NCBI GenBank assembly: GCA_028681035.1
Contig: JAQUJJ010000150.1
Span: 1 to 8,183 of the forward strand
Reading direction: 5' to 3'
From: Candidatus Cloacimonadota bacterium
GTDB taxonomy: Bacteria; Cloacimonadota; Cloacimonadia; Cloacimonadales; Cloacimonadaceae
Length of the DNA stretch: 8,183 nucleotides
Both the position numbers and the translations under genes were made by a program. Position 1 is the stretch's first letter, and every line of letters starts with the position of its first letter. A model generated the notes under the pieces. It was not told the DNA's origin, searched no databases, and saw only the letters and a program-made list of their open reading frames with translations. This document shows, piece by piece, positions 6,335 to 8,183 of the stretch.

Positions 6335-7361
6335 CGTGAACTGGTGGATCGGTGAATTCTGCCGGTGTCACTTTTATACGTAGCTTCTCTTCTATCTCTT
6401 TCATGATCGCAGGGTTTTCGGTGAGGTACTGTTTGGATTTCTCCGTACCCTGACCCAGCTTTTCATCGTTATAGGCATACCAGGAACCGCTTTTCTTGAT
6501 GATATCGTGCTGCACAGCCATGTCCAGGATGATATCCAGATGCGAGATCCCTTGTCCGAAGATGATGGGGAATTCCACATTTTTAAAGGGCGGTGCAAAT
6601 TTGTTTTTCACCACTTTCACTTTGGTGCGGGCTCCGATGATCTGATTGTCGGCTCCAGTATCCTTGATGGCGCCGCCATAGCGGATTTCCAGACGCAGCG
6701 AAGAGTAGAATTTCAGCGCCACTCCTCCGGTGGTGGTTTCAGGATTCACAAAGGCGGGAGCACCGATCTTGATGCGGATCTGATTGATAAAGATCACCGA
6801 GGTATTGCTCTTGGAAACTATCGCCGTGAGCTTGCGCAGGGCCTGGCTCATGAGACGGGCTTGGAGGCCTACGTGGCTATCTCCCATATTTCCTTCGATC
6901 TCGGCCTTGGGTACCAAAGCGGCCACGGAGTCTATGATGATGAGATCCACAGCAGAGCTGCGCACGAGGGTTTCGGTCACTTCCAGAGCTTGCTCTCCCC
7001 CATCCGGTTGGGAAAGCAGCATGTTATCTGTCTGCACGCCCAGGCGTTTGGCATAGGAGACGTCCAGAGCGTGTTCGGCATCGATAAAGGCGACGGTGCC
7101 ACCTTGTTTCTGACATTCTGCGGCAATATGCAGAGCGAGGGTGGTCTTGCCACTGGCTTCTGCGCCGTAAATTTCTATGATCCTGCCTCGGGGAATGCCA
7201 CCAATGCCCAAAGCGATATCCAGGTTAAAAGCTCCGGTGGGAATCACTTCCACAGCTTCGATGGGTTTGTCGCCGAGGCGCATGAGGGTGCCCACGCCGA
7301 ATCTCTTCTCGAGCTGAGACATTGCGGTTTTCAGGGCTGCATTTTTGTTCTTATCCAGCAT
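6306..7361 (-). CDS. recA: Recombinase RecA
   Basis: 351 residues, normal RecA length. It polymerises on single-stranded DNA, drives homology search and strand exchange with ATP, and normally triggers LexA self-cleavage where that system exists. Visible landmarks are Walker [10 protein letters not shown] (66-74), the beta-strand [10 protein letters not shown] (91-100) with Glu96, Walker [13 protein letters not shown] (138-149), and the L1 region [16 protein letters not shown] (154-169). [10 protein letters not shown] (191-200) then leads into loop L2, with NPETTTGG (206-213), and [14 protein letters not shown] (247-260) follows. The tail is acidic (EAEVLEEE). Two oddities: Walker A has Ala where most RecA have Pro, and L2 reads [10 protein letters not shown], one residue longer than the usual IGVMFGNPE. 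GGAGG four bases before the ATG lies within the end of thpR, whose TAA overlaps the ATG (TAATG), indicating coupled translation. No own promoter or LexA-type box is recognisable upstream because thpR abuts it. Confidence 0.99.
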   Translation of the reverse strand: MLDKNKNAALKTAMSQLEKRFGVGTLMRLGDKPIEAVEVIPTGAFNLDIALGIGGIPRGRIIEIYGAEASGKTTLALHIAAECQKQGGTVAFIDAEHALDVSYAKRLGVQTDNMLLSQPDGGEQALEVTETLVRSSAVDLIIIDSVAALVPKAEIEGNMGDSHVGLQARLMSQALRKLTAIVSKSNTSVIFINQIRIKIGAPAFVNPETTTGGVALKFYSSLRLEIRYGGAIKDTGADNQIIGARTKVKVVKNKFAPPFKNVEFPIIFGQGISHLDIILDMAVQHDIIKKSGSWYAYNDEKLGQGTEKSKQYLTENPAIMKEIEEKLRIKVTPAEFTDPPVHDEAEVLEEE

Positions 7362-7924
7362 TATACCTCCGTATATTTTAGATTATATTGTTCGATGATA
7401 TCGTATCTGGGGCCCTCGGGACGCAGCGTACTGCGGTATAAGGCGAGGGTATCCCAATAACTTTCTTCAGTTTTGATTGTCTGAGTCAGGACAGAGCGTT
7501 CAAACTCCGGACTTTGCAGAGCTTTGATCCGCCCCAGAGTCACATGCAGCTTCAGTTTCTTGGCATCGGCATCAATTCCCAGAGAGCGCAAACCATTCAG
7601 CAATTGCCGATTCAAATGCGAGAGCTCTTTTTCATCGCCACTGAGCTTTAGCCAGATCAAGCGGGGCTCGCGATGAGGGAAAAGGTCTATGCCTTCTACC
7701 TTTAGCTTGATGGCACCAAGCTTTGAGGCCTGGGCGGAGATCAGCTCTTTGATGTCCTCTACCTGATGCTCTGCCACTTCGCCGATGAAATTCACCGTGA
7801 GATGCAGGTTTTCAGGAGCTACCCAGTTGATGCCCTTGTGCTTTATGCTTTGCAAGGCCTGAAGGGATTTGACCATCTCCTTGTGCAAAGAAAGAGGTGG
7901 TTGGAGAGCGACAAATAGACGCAT
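7361..7924 (-). CDS. thpR: RNA 2',3'-cyclic phosphodiesterase (2'-5' RNA ligase family)
   Basis: 187 residues, typical for ThpR/LigT. The family is a two-lobed 2H phosphoesterase that opens 2',3'-cyclic phosphates at RNA ends to 2'-phosphates and can reversibly make 2'-5' linkages in vitro. Both catalytic HxTx motifs are present: HLTV (41-44) and HVTL (127-130), about 85 residues apart as expected. The N-terminus [10 protein letters not shown], the strand-loop NFIGEV (45-50) and [12 protein letters not shown] (81-92) are also family-typical. The ATG shares one base with the stop of the upstream gene (TGATG), and its own stop shares one base with recA (TAATG). Placement of thpR directly before recA is recurrent in bacteria, sometimes with cinA, but the reason is unknown. 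Confidence 0.92.
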   Translation of the reverse strand: MRLFVALQPPLSLHKEMVKSLQALQSIKHKGINWVAPENLHLTVNFIGEVAEHQVEDIKELISAQASKLGAIKLKVEGIDLFPHREPRLIWLKLSGDEKELSHLNRQLLNGLRSLGIDADAKKLKLHVTLGRIKALQSPEFERSVLTQTIKTEESYWDTLALYRSTLRPEGPRYDIIEQYNLKYTEV

Positions 7925-8183
7925 CAGCGTTTGTATCCGATATCCATGAGGAATTTTTTGCGGTTACTGATGTCTGTATCCAGCTCCACACCTCTGGGAG
8001 AGGAACCATCGATTACACCCAATATGCCAGGTCCCTGCTCGGTTTGGGCCACGATTACCTGCACGGGATTTGCCGTAGCGCAGAAGATCTGCACCACTTC
8101 ACGACAGTCTTTGACAGCGGGCAAGACGTTGAGCGGAAAAACAGCTCTCATCACAATGATGAAGCTGTGTCCGGCAGCGATAG
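7924..8183 (-). CDS. Adenosine-specific kinase family protein (PF04008-like), 5' partial
   Basis: The frame runs off the right edge; 85 residues are visible, about half of the usual ~160. The first in-window start-like codons (GTG/ATG near 8154) are internal, because the upstream codons continue the conserved IAAGHSFII. The remainder (PLNVLPAVKDCREVVQIFC, ATANPVQVIVAQTEQGPG, ILGVIDGSSPRGVE and the ending RKKFLMDIGYKR) follows the conserved pattern of the adenosine-specific kinase family known mainly from archaea and anaerobes. Members bind adenosine/AMP; the exact reaction in bacteria is poorly established. It is the first visible gene of the thpR-recA-recX operon, so the operon promoter lies outside the window. 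Confidence 0.85.
   Translation of the reverse strand, partial: IAAGHSFIIVMRAVFPLNVLPAVKDCREVVQIFCATANPVQVIVAQTEQGPGILGVIDGSSPRGVELDTDISNRKKFLMDIGYKR

Noticed and set aside
6507..7460. 317-codon plus-strand open frame opposite recA
   Set aside because: It is a shadow of the highly constrained recA codons on the other strand, with no independent coding signal.

Overview
The window looks like a chromosomal segment of an uncultured, probably anaerobic FCB-group bacterium, most plausibly a Cloacimonadota member. That placement is an inference. It rests on the FPNPFNPS-type FlgD/Ig-like C-terminal domain of a large exported protein at the left edge, a typical bacterial recA-recX locus, and reduced intergenic hairpin repeats. 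No rRNA or other phylogenetic marker apart from RecA is present.

Layout, left to right. (1) 1-539, plus strand: the 3' end of an exported beta-sandwich protein with a sorting-type C-terminal domain, followed by a strong intrinsic terminator (591-623). (2) 624-889: a non-coding, repeat-rich gap between convergent genes. It holds 2.5 copies of a 31-bp G-rich tandem repeat, then four members of a short hairpin repeat family arranged head-to-head (two forward, two reverse). The last hairpin runs into the 3' end of the next gene. (3) 890-1975, minus strand: a cytosolic protein with LGExHG and GSHH motifs resembling the EreA/ChaN/TIKI-type superfamily. (4) 2116-3899, plus strand: a promoter-like sequence followed by a complete DarT-DarG toxin-antitoxin (phage-defence) pair, toxin first. 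(5) 3902-4576, minus strand: a small two-TM DUF4352-like protein ending 2 bases from darG. (6) 4702 to the right edge, minus strand: a tightly packed operon. In transcription order it is an adenosine-specific kinase family protein (partial), thpR, recA, recX and an M14 zinc-carboxypeptidase-like lipoprotein. Every junction overlaps (TGATG, TAATG, 29 bp, 8 bp), so translation is probably coupled.

The clearest functional system is DarTG. DarT should ADP-ribosylate thymidines on single-stranded DNA. DarG should reverse this with its macrodomain and restrain DarT with its C-terminal domain. darTG and the DUF4352 gene look by eye more AT-rich than the flanking genes, consistent with an acquired accessory insert between core loci. 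The recA-recX operon supplies homologous recombination and its modulator. thpR and the adenosine-kinase-family gene handle nucleotides or RNA ends, and the lipoprotein peptidase is an envelope passenger of that operon.

I did not find a wholly new system. The least described material is the hairpin-repeat family with compensatory stem changes, its capture as the C-terminus of the EreA/ChaN-like protein, and an altered L2 DNA-binding loop in RecA.
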